Assembly: GCF_047200635.1 (NCBI RefSeq)
Contig: NZ_JBJZOI010000003.1
Span: 62,001 to 126,000, forward strand
Direction of reading: 5' to 3'
Source of the DNA: Saccharopolyspora_C sp047200635
GTDB taxonomy: Bacteria; Actinomycetota; Actinomycetes; Mycobacteriales; Pseudonocardiaceae
Length of the DNA: 64,000 nucleotides
Part shown: positions 25,587 to 34,425 of the stretch, one piece after another
Position numbering within the stretch: position 1 is the first letter of the stretch
How the letters are laid out: each line of letters begins with the position of its first letter
Notes under the pieces: generated by a model
Databases searched by the model: none
The model's input: only the letters and a program-made list of their open reading frames with translations
Told to the model about the DNA's origin: nothing
Translations under genes and position numbers: made by a program

Positions 25587-26726
25587 TCAGCGGTCGGTGA
25601 GCGCGGTCAGCAAGGCGGCGGTGAGGGCGGAGCGTTCGAGCAGGCCGCTGATCGTGGCGTGTTCGGTGCGGGCGTGCGCGCCGCCGCCGACGGCACCGAG
25701 GCCGTCGAGCACCGGGATTCCGGCGGCCATCACGAAGTTGCCGTCGCTGGCACCACCGACCGAGACCTCCCGCAGATCCACGCCCAGCGGTTCCGCGCAG
25801 GAGCGGGCCAGCGCGAACAGCTCGCTCACTTCGGGCGTGCGCGCGAACACCGGGCGGTTCCAGCCGCCGGTCACCGCCAGGTCCACCTTCGGGTTCACGG
25901 GCCGGAGGTCCGCCAGCAGCGCGGCGATGCGGCCGCGTTCCGCTTCGCTGCTGACCCGGACGTCGATGCGGGCGACGGCTCGGCCGGCGGTCACGTTGGC
26001 ACCCGTCCCGCCCTCGATCAGCCCGACGTTCACCGAGGTTCCGACGTCGAGGTCGGTCCAGCCGTGCAGGCGCAGCACCTGGTGGGCCAGTTCCCGGATC
26101 GCGCTGGCGCCCGCGGTCGGGTCGAGTCCGGCGTGCGCTTCCTCGCCGGTGGCGGTCACGGTGAACAGGCCGACGCCTTTGCGCGCGGTCTTGAGCGCGC
26201 CGTCCGCGCTGGCCTCGAAGACCAGGGCGGGTCGGGCCCGCCCTGCTTCGGCGACGATGACGTCGGAGGACGCGAGGCTGCCGGTCTCCTCGTCCCCGTT
26301 GAGCACCAGCGTGAACGCCGGTCGCGGCAACCCCAGCTCGTCGAGGGCGCGCACCGCCCACACCGCCTGCACCAGCCCGGCCTTCATGTCGAACACCCCG
26401 GGGCCGGTCATCCGGTCGCCGTCGACCTGGAACGGCCAGCCGGCGAGGGTGCCGGTGGGCCACACGGTGTCGTAGTGCGCGAGCAGCAGCACCGGTGCAC
26501 CGGTACCCGCGTAGTGCCGGACGAGGACGTCGCCGGTGGTGTCCCTGGTTAACCACTCGTCCGAAGCGGGCGGTCCCAGCCTGTGATCGAGCCAGTCGCG
26601 CACCCAGCGCAGGCAGGTGTCCAGGGCGGCGAGGTCGTCGCTGGAGCTCTCGTGTCCGACGTATTCGGCGAGGTCGGCGATCATCTCGTCCCGGTGCGCG
26701 GCCAGCCAGGCCGCCACCCCGGTCAC
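25587..26726 (-). CDS. M20-family metallopeptidase (glutamate carboxypeptidase-like)
   Basis: A 379-residue zinc amidohydrolase. Metal-site motifs in order: LLAHYDTVWPTGTL (His and catalytic Asp), GPGVFDMKAGL (bridging Asp), VLNGDEETGS (catalytic Glu pair), a lid domain from about residue 175, and GGAHARTEHA near the C-terminus (last metal His). The order fits the CPG2 / ArgE / M20 family that cleaves N-acyl amino acids or terminal glutamate. GTG start at 26726 overlaps the preceding reductase stop (GTGA). It is the last gene of the Lrp-led catabolic operon and probably releases the amino acid or amine from a ring-opened or acylated substrate (inference). Confidence 0.9.
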   Translation of the reverse strand: MTGVAAWLAAHRDEMIADLAEYVGHESSSDDLAALDTCLRWVRDWLDHRLGPPASDEWLTRDTTGDVLVRHYAGTGAPVLLLAHYDTVWPTGTLAGWPFQVDGDRMTGPGVFDMKAGLVQAVWAVRALDELGLPRPAFTLVLNGDEETGSLASSDVIVAEAGRARPALVFEASADGALKTARKGVGLFTVTATGEEAHAGLDPTAGASAIRELAHQVLRLHGWTDLDVGTSVNVGLIEGGTGANVTAGRAVARIDVRVSSEAERGRIAALLADLRPVNPKVDLAVTGGWNRPVFARTPEVSELFALARSCAEPLGVDLREVSVGGASDGNFVMAAGIPVLDGLGAVGGGAHARTEHATISGLLERSALTAALLTALTDR

Positions 26727-27748
26727 GCCTGGCTCCGCACGAGTCCGCCGAGTTCCGCGATGCGGTGCTCGGACATCGAGTCCGGGTCCGCTTCGAGTTC
26801 GCGGAGCATGTCCAGCAGCGCCCGCAGCACCGGTACGCCCACACCGACGCGATCGGCTTCCTCGAGGACGGTGGCGTAGTGCGTGGTGACCTCGACGGCG
26901 CGGCGCCGCACCGCGAGGTCCCGCCAGATGCCGCTGCGGTTCTTCGGCTGGGTCCGCAGCCACCCGGTGAGCCCTGCGATGGCCGCCGCCCGTTCCGCCG
27001 GATCGGCGCCGCGGGCGAAGGCGTTCGGCGCGAACGCGTCGAACGGTTCGAGCCGCACGTCCAGCGCCTCCGCCACGTCGAACACCTCCTCGGTCAACGC
27101 GCACATCGTCGCCGGGTGCCGGTCGATCAGGTCCGCCATCGCGTCGTCGGCGAGCGCGGTCGCGGCGAGCATCGCGCCGAAACCGGCCTTGGCCCACAGG
27201 AATCCTTCGACGTTGTCGCTGACCCGCGCGGGACCCCAGGCGTTGAGGTCCCGGGCGAGCTCCCGCACCCGTTCGGACACCGGACCGCCGCCGGGCTCGC
27301 CCACGACTAGCGCGCCCGCACCGCCGTCCGCGATCACTCCGGGCGCGGTCCGGTCGGCGAAGATGTTGACGAAGGCGGCGACGGTGCGCGGCCAGCCGAT
27401 CCGCTCGGCCAGCACCGGCTCGTTGAACCCGTTCTGCACCGAGACCACGTAGCCGTCCGCGGCGAGGCGCGGGGCGATCCAGTCGGCGGCCGCTGCGGTG
27501 GCCTGCGCCTTGACCGCCAGCAGTACGCGGTCGAGCGGCCCGGTGAAACCCTCGGGGGTGGTGGCGTGCACGGGCACCGCGTCGCTCCCGCCGGGGCGGT
27601 CGAGGCGGAGGCCGTGTTCCTGGATGGCGGCCACGTGCTCGGCATCGGCGTCGATCACGGTCACCGGGTGTCCGGCGCGCACCAGGTGGTAGGCGAGAGT
27701 CCCGCCGATCGCACCTCCGCCGAGCACCGCGTATGCGGCGTGGGTCAT
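26723..27748 (-). CDS. Ketopantoate-reductase-family oxidoreductase
   Basis: A 341-residue NADP-dependent reductase. The N-terminal Rossmann motif is AVLGGGAIGGTLAYHLVRAG; then VLLAVKAQATAAAADWI, VVSVQNGFNEPVLAERIG (the family's NG motif), and a helical C-terminal ApbA_C-like domain with EGFLWAKAGFGAMLAATALA. Length and order match 2-dehydropantoate 2-reductase (PanE), but the genomic setting is catabolic, so it is likely a side-branch 2-oxo or 2-hydroxy acid enzyme rather than the vitamin B5 enzyme. It is coupled to both neighbours by 4-base overlaps. Confidence 0.88.
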   Translation of the reverse strand: MTHAAYAVLGGGAIGGTLAYHLVRAGHPVTVIDADAEHVAAIQEHGLRLDRPGGSDAVPVHATTPEGFTGPLDRVLLAVKAQATAAAADWIAPRLAADGYVVSVQNGFNEPVLAERIGWPRTVAAFVNIFADRTAPGVIADGGAGALVVGEPGGGPVSERVRELARDLNAWGPARVSDNVEGFLWAKAGFGAMLAATALADDAMADLIDRHPATMCALTEEVFDVAEALDVRLEPFDAFAPNAFARGADPAERAAAIAGLTGWLRTQPKNRSGIWRDLAVRRRAVEVTTHYATVLEEADRVGVGVPVLRALLDMLRELEADPDSMSEHRIAELGGLVRSQA

Positions 27749-28515
27749 TCCCCGCGTCCTTCCTGTTCGTGGTCCCGCGGCGGCCACAGCCGCGGGAGGT
27801 GTGCCGCCCCGGCGTTGGAGCCGCCGTCGACGCGCACGATCTCGCCGGTGATCCACGACGATTCGGGCCCGGCCAGCCAGCGCACCGCGCGCGCGACGTC
27901 CGCCGGCTCACCGGGCCGCCCGAGCGGGTTCACCGACACGGCCGCCGCGTACTCGTCGGCGACCGGGTTGCACTCGCTGTCGACCGCGACGAAGCCGGGG
28001 CTGACGGCGTTGACCCGGATGCCGTGCGGACCGAGTTCCAGGGCCGCGGCGCGGGTGGCCATCTCCAAGGCCGCCTTCGACGCGGCGTAGGGGCCGCCAC
28101 CCGGCCGCGGCCGCAGGGCCGCGCCGGAGGAGATGTTCACGACCGCGCCGCCGCGGCCCTCCGCGATCGCCAGCCCGCCGAACGCCGTGGTGGCCAGCAC
28201 CGGGGCCCGCGCGTTGAGCGCGAACACCCGGTCCCACCGCTCGGCGTCCACGTCCAGCATGTCCAGCGAGGGGTAGATCCCGGCCGCGTTGACCAGCACG
28301 TCCACCGGTGCCCGGCGCCACGCTTGTTCCAGGATCCGTTGGGGCGTCCCCGGGTCGGTGAGGTCGGCGGGCACCGGGACCCCCGGCGCGGCCGCCAGCC
28401 GTTCCCGGTCGATGTCGACGGAGGTGACGACGCAGTCCGCGCGGGCGGCGAAGTCGGCCGCGACCGCACGCCCGATCCCGCTCGCGGCGCCCGTCACGAG
28501 CACGTGGGTCGTCAC
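27745..28515 (-). CDS. Short-chain dehydrogenase/reductase
   Basis: A 256-residue classical SDR. Cofactor motif TGAASGIGRAVA near residue 8, VDID at the end of beta 2 suggesting NAD(H) preference, NAAGIYPS, the catalytic Ser in VVNISSGAA, and YAASKAALE with the catalytic Tyr and Lys. The C-terminal part has the usual PGFVAVDS and ITGEIVRVDGG. GTG start at 28515 overlaps the transporter stop. It probably oxidises a hydroxyl intermediate in the pathway fed by the adjacent transporter (inference). Confidence 0.93.
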   Translation of the reverse strand: MTTHVLVTGAASGIGRAVAADFAARADCVVTSVDIDRERLAAAPGVPVPADLTDPGTPQRILEQAWRRAPVDVLVNAAGIYPSLDMLDVDAERWDRVFALNARAPVLATTAFGGLAIAEGRGGAVVNISSGAALRPRPGGGPYAASKAALEMATRAAALELGPHGIRVNAVSPGFVAVDSECNPVADEYAAAVSVNPLGRPGEPADVARAVRWLAGPESSWITGEIVRVDGGSNAGAAHLPRLWPPRDHEQEGRGE

Positions 28516-29804
28516 TCGAACTCCTGGTCCTTGGTCTCCGGCATGGTCAGGTAGATGACGAGGGAGATCAGCGCCGCCCCGGACACGTACAGCCATAGCA
28601 GGTCGTGGTGGCCGATGTCGTTGAGCCAGGTCGTGATGTACGGCGCGGTCCCGCCGAACAGGGCCACCGACAGGGCGTAGGGCAGTGCGATTCCCGTCGC
28701 CCGGACCTCCGGTGGGAACTGCTCGGCCATGATCACCGCGCAGTTCGCCGAATAGCCCAGCACCAGCAGCATTCCGGCGAGCTGCACCGCGAACACGCTC
28801 CAGAAGTTGTTCTGCAGCAGGTGCAGCAGCGGCCAGGACAGCAGCACGAACCCGCCGGCGAACGCGGCCAGGGTGGGCTTGCGCCCGACCTTGTCCGACA
28901 GCAGGCCGACGAACGGCAGCAGCACCACGAACACGACGAGGCTCAACGTCTGCGACAGCAGGGCCTGCGAGAGCGGGATCCCGGTGACCAGGTTCGCGTA
29001 GGTCGGCAGGTAGTTGACCCAGATGTAGTAGGTCAGCGTTCCCGCGATGGTGATGCCCGCGACGCGCAGCGCGGCGATGGGGTGGTCGACGAACATCGTG
29101 CGCAGCGGGTTCGTCTTCGTGCGCCCGCTGGAGGCGGCCGTGGTGAACGATGCGGTGTCCTCCACCGAGGTCCGCAGCCACAGCCCCACCAGGCCGAGCA
29201 GCCCGCCGAGGACGAACGCGACGCGCCAGCCCCAGCTGTGCAGGGCCGCGTCGCTGAGGGTCGAGGTGGCCACGGTGCCGATCAGGGAGGCGATCAGCAC
29301 GCCCCCGGCGACCGAGACCTGCTGCCAGGAACCGGCGAACGCGCGGCGCCCGGCGCCGGCGGATTCCACCAGGAACGCCGCGGAGGAGCCGAATTCCCCG
29401 CCCGCCGCGAACCCTTGGAGCAGCCGGGCGAGCAGCAGCACCACCGGCGCCAGCAGACCGACGGCCGCGTAAGTCGGGGTGAGCGCGATCAGGAACGACG
29501 CCCCGGCCATCAGCCCGATGGTGAGGGCCAGGCCCTTCTTGCGCCCCTGCCGGTCGGCGTAGGCGCCGAGCACCGCGGCCCCGATCGGCCGCATCACGAA
29601 GCCGATCGCGAACACCGCCAGCGTCGACAGCAGAGCCGCGGTCTCGTCACCGGCGGGGAAGAACTCCACCGCGATGATCTTCGCGAACACCGAGTACAGC
29701 GCCCAGTCGACCCATTCGACGGTGTTGCCGATGGTGCCCGCGACGATCGCCTTGCGCTGTGCGGGGGTGGTCTTCGAGGTGGAGACCTCTGGTGCACCGA
29801 TCAT
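28512..29804 (-). CDS. MHS-type major facilitator transporter
   Basis: A 430-residue protein with about twelve membrane helices. Family signatures: GNTVEWVDWALYSVFA at the first helix, GAYADRQGRKKGL in the loop between helices 2 and 3, LQGFAAGGEFGSSAAFLVES, and GLLSDKVGRKPTL in the second half. These mark the metabolite:H+ symporters (ProP, KgtP, CitA class), which import organic acids, betaines or similar small molecules. It is coupled to the deacetylase gene upstream (ATGA) and SDR gene downstream, so it is the uptake step of this operon. Confidence 0.93.
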   Translation of the reverse strand: MIGAPEVSTSKTTPAQRKAIVAGTIGNTVEWVDWALYSVFAKIIAVEFFPAGDETAALLSTLAVFAIGFVMRPIGAAVLGAYADRQGRKKGLALTIGLMAGASFLIALTPTYAAVGLLAPVVLLLARLLQGFAAGGEFGSSAAFLVESAGAGRRAFAGSWQQVSVAGGVLIASLIGTVATSTLSDAALHSWGWRVAFVLGGLLGLVGLWLRTSVEDTASFTTAASSGRTKTNPLRTMFVDHPIAALRVAGITIAGTLTYYIWVNYLPTYANLVTGIPLSQALLSQTLSLVVFVVLLPFVGLLSDKVGRKPTLAAFAGGFVLLSWPLLHLLQNNFWSVFAVQLAGMLLVLGYSANCAVIMAEQFPPEVRATGIALPYALSVALFGGTAPYITTWLNDIGHHDLLWLYVSGAALISLVIYLTMPETKDQEFE

Positions 29805-30727
29805 GGCGTCACTCCGGGGGAATCGAGCCGCCGGGCCTCGGCGCGAGCGGTGGAGGCGAGTTCGGCGTGCGTGACGAACCGGACGTCCCGGTGCGCCTTG
29901 ATGTGGTCGAGCAGTTCCCGAAGCACCACCAGCCGCGAGCGGTGGCCGATGACGTGCGGGTGCATCGTGAGCTGGAAGACACCGCCCGCGCGGTAGGCCG
30001 CGTCGAACTCGTCGATCCAGATCTCCAGGACGTCCCGCGGGCGCGAGTGCGGGCGCACCGAGCCGTAGCGGTCCATGGTGAAGTAGGGGGCGTCGTCCCG
30101 GATCCAGTCGACCGGGATCTCGACGAGTCCGGTCGCCGCGCCGTTCGCGACGATCTCGTACGGTTCGTCGTCGGCCATCAGCGACGAGTCGTACTCGAAC
30201 CCGAGCTCGAGCACGACGTCCAGCGTGGACTCGCTGAAGTCCCAGGACGGGGTGCGGATCCCGACGGGCCGGACGCCGGTGAGCTCGGTGAGCGCGTCCA
30301 GCGCCCGGACGGTCAGCGCCCGCTCGTCCTGCTTGCCCAGCAGGGTGTTGCGCTCGTGTATCCAGCCGTGCACCCCGATCTCGTGCCCTGCCGCCACGTA
30401 GTCCTTCGGCTCATCGGGGTGCAGCAGCGCGGACACGCCGGGCATGAAGAACGTCGCCGGAGCCCCGGCGTCGGCCAGCAGTTCCAGGACGCGGGCAGCG
30501 CCCACCCGAGATCCGTACTCGCCTTGCGCGAGCCGGCCCGGGCTGGTTTCCGCGTCCCGCAACGGGATCGTCTCGTGGTCGGAGTCGAAGGACAGCGCCA
30601 CCGCGGCGCGCGCCCCGCCGGGCCACTCCTGCGGGACGAGCCGCCGTCCGGCGCGCACCGCCTCGACGTGGCCGCGCCACGTCTGCTCCGGCCACTGCCA
30701 CGCAGCGGCAGGTTCGGTCGAGGACAC
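29801..30727 (-). CDS. Polysaccharide-deacetylase-fold hydrolase (PuuE / cyclic imidase-like)
   Basis: A 308-residue NodB-fold enzyme. Motifs: ALSFDSDHETI (metal Asp), ATFFMPGVSALLHPDEPKDY, HEIGVHGWIHERN (metal His pair), and a late LTMHPHVIGHRSR. The internal arrangement resembles the PuuE / imidase branch, which hydrolyses allantoin or cyclic imides, rather than peptidoglycan deacetylases; no signal peptide is seen, so it is cytoplasmic. GTG start at 30727 is preceded by GGGAGGAA. Next to a symporter, an SDR and an M20 amidohydrolase, ring opening of an imported imide or amide is a reasonable inference. Confidence 0.85.
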   Translation of the reverse strand: MSSTEPAAAWQWPEQTWRGHVEAVRAGRRLVPQEWPGGARAAVALSFDSDHETIPLRDAETSPGRLAQGEYGSRVGAARVLELLADAGAPATFFMPGVSALLHPDEPKDYVAAGHEIGVHGWIHERNTLLGKQDERALTVRALDALTELTGVRPVGIRTPSWDFSESTLDVVLELGFEYDSSLMADDEPYEIVANGAATGLVEIPVDWIRDDAPYFTMDRYGSVRPHSRPRDVLEIWIDEFDAAYRAGGVFQLTMHPHVIGHRSRLVVLRELLDHIKAHRDVRFVTHAELASTARAEARRLDSPGVTP

Positions 30728-30737
30728 GGTTCCTCCC

Positions 30738-31754
30738 TCACGGTCGGGTTGGTTCGAAGCCGCTCACCGGGGTCCAGGCGCGTTTGAGCGTGGCCAGGTG
30801 CAGCGTGATGTCCGAGGCGTGCAAGCCGGGCAGGGTGCCGATGACCTCGGTGGTGTAGTCGAACAGGTCCGCCTTGGTGGGCAGCACCATCTGCCCCACC
30901 AGGTTGAACCGGCCGGTGGCCGCGGCGAGGAACTTCGTGCCGGGGTGCGCGGCGAGCCGCCGCCCGGCGGCGTCGAGGTTTCCGGGGTGGATCGAGAGCC
31001 ACAGCATGAACTCCACGCCGTAGCCGAGGACTTCGGGTTCGACCAGCGTGCGGAACTGGACGCTGTACGAGCTCAGCAACCGGTCCAGGGCTCGTGCCGC
31101 GCTGGATTCGCTGCAACCGAGGTGTCGCGCGAGCACGCTCACCGGCAACCGCCCGTCGGCGGCGAGCTGCTCGGCGACCGCGCGCTCGAGGTCGCTCAGC
31201 TCCCGCGCCGGTTTCCCCCACTCCGCGCGCTCGTAGACGGGCGTCCGCGAATGCCGGAGATCGTCCACCGCCTCGTCCGGCAGCAAGCCGGTGTCCCAGG
31301 CGGGGGCGGTGGTGAAGGTGCGGATCACCGCGACGCTCTCGGTGCCCGCGATGAGTCCCGCACCGGGGAGGTTGGTGAACAGCAGCCGCAGCAGCTCGTC
31401 GTTGTCGTGCGCGACGAAGTCGACGATCAGGTCGGCGGTGCCGGTGACCACCGCGAGGAACCGGGCGTCCGGATGGGTGGCCAGCTGCTCCGCCAGCTCC
31501 CACCCCTTGCCCGGCTTCGCCTGGATGCGCACCAGCATGGAGGAACCCGCGGCGGTGCGGTCCAGGTCGACGACGCCGACGACCCGCACCAGCCCGCGTT
31601 CGTGCAGGGCGGTGAACCGGCGTTGCACGGTGGTCTCGCTGGCTCCGGCCCAGCGCGCGATGGCGCTCCACGACGCGCGGCCGTTGAGCTGCAGCGCCGC
31701 GATGATGCGGCGATCCATCTCGTCGACCTGTTCGGCGTGCTGCCCGGAATTCAT
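30738..31754 (-). CDS. Tandem Lrp/AsnC-family transcriptional regulator
   Basis: A 338-residue protein made of two Lrp units. The first has an HTH (MDRRIIAALQLNGRASWSAI ... GASETTVQRRFTALHERGL) and an AsnC-type ligand domain (residues about 75-150); the second repeats HTH (ERAVAEQLAADGRLPVSVLA ... CSESSAARALDRLL) and ligand domain (from about 235). Most Lrp proteins have one unit and about 150 residues, so this is a duplicated form also seen in other actinomycetes. It is the first gene, 10 bases before the deacetylase gene, and probably controls its own operon in response to the imported compound. Confidence 0.92.
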   Translation of the reverse strand: MNSGQHAEQVDEMDRRIIAALQLNGRASWSAIARWAGASETTVQRRFTALHERGLVRVVGVVDLDRTAAGSSMLVRIQAKPGKGWELAEQLATHPDARFLAVVTGTADLIVDFVAHDNDELLRLLFTNLPGAGLIAGTESVAVIRTFTTAPAWDTGLLPDEAVDDLRHSRTPVYERAEWGKPARELSDLERAVAEQLAADGRLPVSVLARHLGCSESSAARALDRLLSSYSVQFRTLVEPEVLGYGVEFMLWLSIHPGNLDAAGRRLAAHPGTKFLAAATGRFNLVGQMVLPTKADLFDYTTEVIGTLPGLHASDITLHLATLKRAWTPVSGFEPTRP

Positions 31755-32308
31755 GCGGCGGACGCTAGACAGCGAGTCGCACCCGGTCAATGCGGGAATC
31801 CTGCATCGACATCGTCAGCAGCGGACCATGTTCCCGAAATTCGTCGCCGATCCATCGAAAACCCGCACTCCTGTGGCATCCGGGGGAACGTCACGCCCGC
31901 GCCGGATCCCACCGCAAGATCAGCAAATTCGTGCGGATCCGGCCGGGCTCAGCCTCGGCGTTGGGCCGGAAGCCGCCGATTCACGCCTGGAGGAATGCGC
32001 AGGCCGTCGAGGAGCACGTCCTGCCGCCTAGCGTGGGCGACGAGGTCCTCGGTAGGTACGTCGTCACGCAGTGTGCCCACACGAGCGCCTCCTCACCCCC
32101 AACGCGGCACGGCCGCTGATCCGGCCTCGGCGATCCCAGGCGGCCGGCGCTTCGATGGGGCGGCAGATGCGCACCGTGGACGATGGTGACGTCGTCCGAT
32201 TCGTGGTCGGGTGATCGCGATGGGTGACCCGTTGCTGAACCTGATCCTGATGTCCAAGGGGCCGTTCGGGCCCAACCGGGCAGCCCCAGCTCTGGTCCGC
32301 TGGGCGAG
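31755..32308. other. 554-base gap, operon promoter side and left edge of accessory region
   Basis: Contains the promoter of the Lrp operon (leftward) and the sequence before the SMI1-like gene. G+C drops from here on. A short ATG-led frame at 32220 (GDPLLNLILMSKGPFGPN, then in-frame TGA at the start of the next gene) may be the out-of-frame 5' end of the SMI1-like gene. Confidence 0.5.
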
Positions 32309-33322
32309 TTGAGCGCGCTGCTGTTGCAGCGCAACGGCTTTGCCTTGTTCAACGCGGCTGTTCAGGTGTTCCGTGGTGGTGCGGGCGGCATTGGTCCCGA
32401 GCTGGCGGAGTGGAATTCGCCGCACTCGCGCGTGGAAGGACACCTAGGGGTTCTCGCCGATGATCTCTTCTGCTTCGGCCAAGACCTCTTCGATCTCCAG
32501 TTCGCGATCACCAGTAACCGGACCGTAGTCACGTTCGCCCCGGAGAACGGGCAGCGCGCCAGTATCGGCTCGTCCTTGCAGGATTGGGCGGAGTGGCTGC
32601 TCGCCGACCCCAACGTTCGCGGCGCGCACGGCTTCGCAACCTCGTGGCAGGACGAGTTCGGCGCGTTGACGATGCAACAGCGACTCATCCCTCGCCGGTT
32701 CTTCGTGCTCGGCGGAACGTACGATCGCAACAACGTCACCAGCATCGACGCCGTGGAGGCCATGCGGATCCGCGGTCCACTCGCGCGACATGTCCACGAC
32801 CTTCCCAAAGGAGCGAACGTGCAGCTAGGCGGAGAGCAGAAGCCGACCCGCGCGGAACTCCAGCTCGTTGCCGACTACGGGCAGATCTACCTGTTTGATC
32901 AGGCCGACGCGACGTTCGACGTGTCCGAGGAGTGGACCGATCAGCTGCTGGATCTGCGTATCGGCTCCGACCTCGACGAGCCGACGCTGATCGGCTTGGG
33001 CACCGCACGCAGCGCGAAGGTGTCCTTCGTCCTGGAGCTGCTCGCCCAGGAGCCGGATCAGTACGTGCAGCAGGGATGGGACCACGTCGTGGAAGCGAGC
33101 ATCGAATCTCCTAGCGGAGTCCTTGTCCTGAACGGGCCTACCGCGGCGGAGAGCAAGGCCATCGAAATCCAGGTGCGCCCTGGGAGCTACCGGGTGCGCC
33201 ACCACTTGGGGGGCCTGGACACCCTCTCCGACGACGGCCTCGACGGCGACGACCACTACGAACTCTTGCTCTGGCCCGAGCCCTGCCACGACCCCGAGGT
33301 CCTCAAGGCCGTGGCTGAGTGA
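32309..33322 (+). CDS. SMI1/KNR4 (SUKH)-like protein
   Basis: A 337-residue protein. Residues 1 to about 170 have SUKH-like features: LLLQRNGFALFNAAVQVF, LADDLFCFGQDLFDLQFAIT, VVTFAPENGQ and IGSSLQDWAEWLL. SUKH proteins are often immunity factors against contact-dependent or T7SS toxins. Residues 190-337 form a second beta-rich unit (WDHVVEASIESPSGVLVLNG; VRPGSYRVRHHLGGLD) that I do not recognise. The start is uncertain: only TTG at 32309 is available in frame, and protein-like sequence upstream lies in another frame, so the 5' end may be damaged. No toxin gene is adjacent. Confidence 0.7.
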   Translation: MSALLLQRNGFALFNAAVQVFRGGAGGIGPELAEWNSPHSRVEGHLGVLADDLFCFGQDLFDLQFAITSNRTVVTFAPENGQRASIGSSLQDWAEWLLADPNVRGAHGFATSWQDEFGALTMQQRLIPRRFFVLGGTYDRNNVTSIDAVEAMRIRGPLARHVHDLPKGANVQLGGEQKPTRAELQLVADYGQIYLFDQADATFDVSEEWTDQLLDLRIGSDLDEPTLIGLGTARSAKVSFVLELLAQEPDQYVQQGWDHVVEASIESPSGVLVLNGPTAAESKAIEIQVRPGSYRVRHHLGGLDTLSDDGLDGDDHYELLLWPEPCHDPEVLKAVAE

Positions 33323-33423
33323 TTTCCGAGGCACATCGCCGCCGCTGGCCTGGGCACCGTCAGAGCAATGGGCAGGCACGCAGGTTTCGGTAATCCGGCT
33401 CCGTGATCTCCCGCTACCACCTC

Positions 33424-33964
33424 GGGTGTCCCGAGTGCGAGGAAATGTGTTGGGCCCGCTCGGGGTGGAGCCGGTGTGGCGGAGCCGGTGGGTGCTGATT
33501 CGTTGAGTGGCGGCTCAGGGCAGGTGGCGTCCGATGCGGGTCCAGAGGTGGTCGTAGCGACGGGTGGTGATGGGGTCGTCGTTGCGGTAGCGCAGGAGTG
33601 GCCCGCCGGACGCGGCGGCACTGCGGTGTTCGGCGTGTTCTTGGAGTCCGCGCATCAACGTCGGTGAGACCGGTTGCCAACGAGCCGTGTCGCCCTTCTC
33701 TTTCAACAGCACCAGGCACTGCTGTGGATCCAGATCTCGTGCCGTGAGAGCCAGCGCTCCGCCCCGGCGGCAGGCGGTCTCGGTGCGCAGCCGGATCAGG
33801 AGCGCGTCGAGCAGTGGGTCGTTTCCAGTGGTGCTTGCCACGTGGTTGCTCTCGGTGAGTCCGGAGTCGGGTAGGTCGCGTCGTGTGATGGGCAACCTTC
33901 TCGCCTTGGGTACCCGTTTGGCGGGGTTGTGCGAGTTCCGGCAGCGGTAGCTCGCGGCGAACAC
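33424..33964 (-). pseudogene. Tyrosine-type site-specific integrase relic
   Basis: An open frame of 149 codons has integrase middle sequence: NPAKRVPKARRLPITRR, LIRLRTETACRRGGALALTA (Arg I region), DPQQCLVLLKEKGDTARWQP and LLRYRNDDPITTRRYDHLW. It stops at TGA (33515-33517), exactly where family members usually have Trp (HLPW). Beyond the stop the same frame continues ISTHRLRHTG, the HxLRH box, then degenerates before the catalytic Tyr. So a Trp-to-TGA nonsense change and 3' decay have inactivated it; the N-terminal arm-binding domain is also missing. It marks an old insertion at the left edge of the accessory region. Confidence 0.8.
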
Positions 33965-34425
33965 GCCCGTTCGCGTGGGGCCGACCGGATGCCGAACTCC
34001 TCGGCGGGACCACCCCGGTCATCGGCCGCTCACTCACGACGACCACCACCACAGGCGGCCGAACAACACAGCAAGGCGGCAGCGCCCGAAGCGCTCACCG
34101 CCATGGCGACTACATCGTAGGATCCATATTGCGGTAGCGAATCCGCTACGCGTGCGTATCCGAGGCCGGAGCCGAACCAAAGCCCCAGCCGTTCGTAGTC
34201 ACTGGCATGATCGGTGTCTCACGGCTATGAACAGCGCCTTCGTTCCTCCGGCGGAGATCAGATGGTGCTTCGGACCTGTTTTGCCTGGTCGACCGGGTCG
34301 AGATCGGTCCTCAAGCACCTTGTGGGGTGGAATTCGACCTATCCACTAGAGCCGACTGTTTCGGGAAGTATTGCTGTGCTTGCAGTCAGTGGCCCGGCCT
34401 TGCGGCCTCGTGCCGGATCGTCACG
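33965..34425. other. 461-base gap with att-like sequence
   Basis: No supported gene. It holds the imperfect copy of the tRNA-end repeat at 34152 and the 3' end side of the 458-aa unknown gene. Proline/arginine-rich frames here are shadows. Confidence 0.5.
34152..34165 (+). repeat. Imperfect third copy of the tRNA-Leu 3'-end repeat
   Basis: GTGCGTATCCGAGG differs at one base from GTGCGTGTCCGAGG at 46402 and 60906. The frame upstream reads VANPLRVRIRG, similar to the recombinase tails VTVRVRG and NSVRVRG at the other two copies. It could be the outer attachment site of the Wadjet-bearing segment; chance is possible for so short a match. Confidence 0.4.

Noticed and set aside
34152..34165. A third recombinase C-terminal remnant upstream of the imperfect repeat
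   Set aside because: Only about ten codons (VANPLRVRIRG) fit; the preceding bases show none of the EIYAMIDSLGDVG-type sequence seen at the other two sites.
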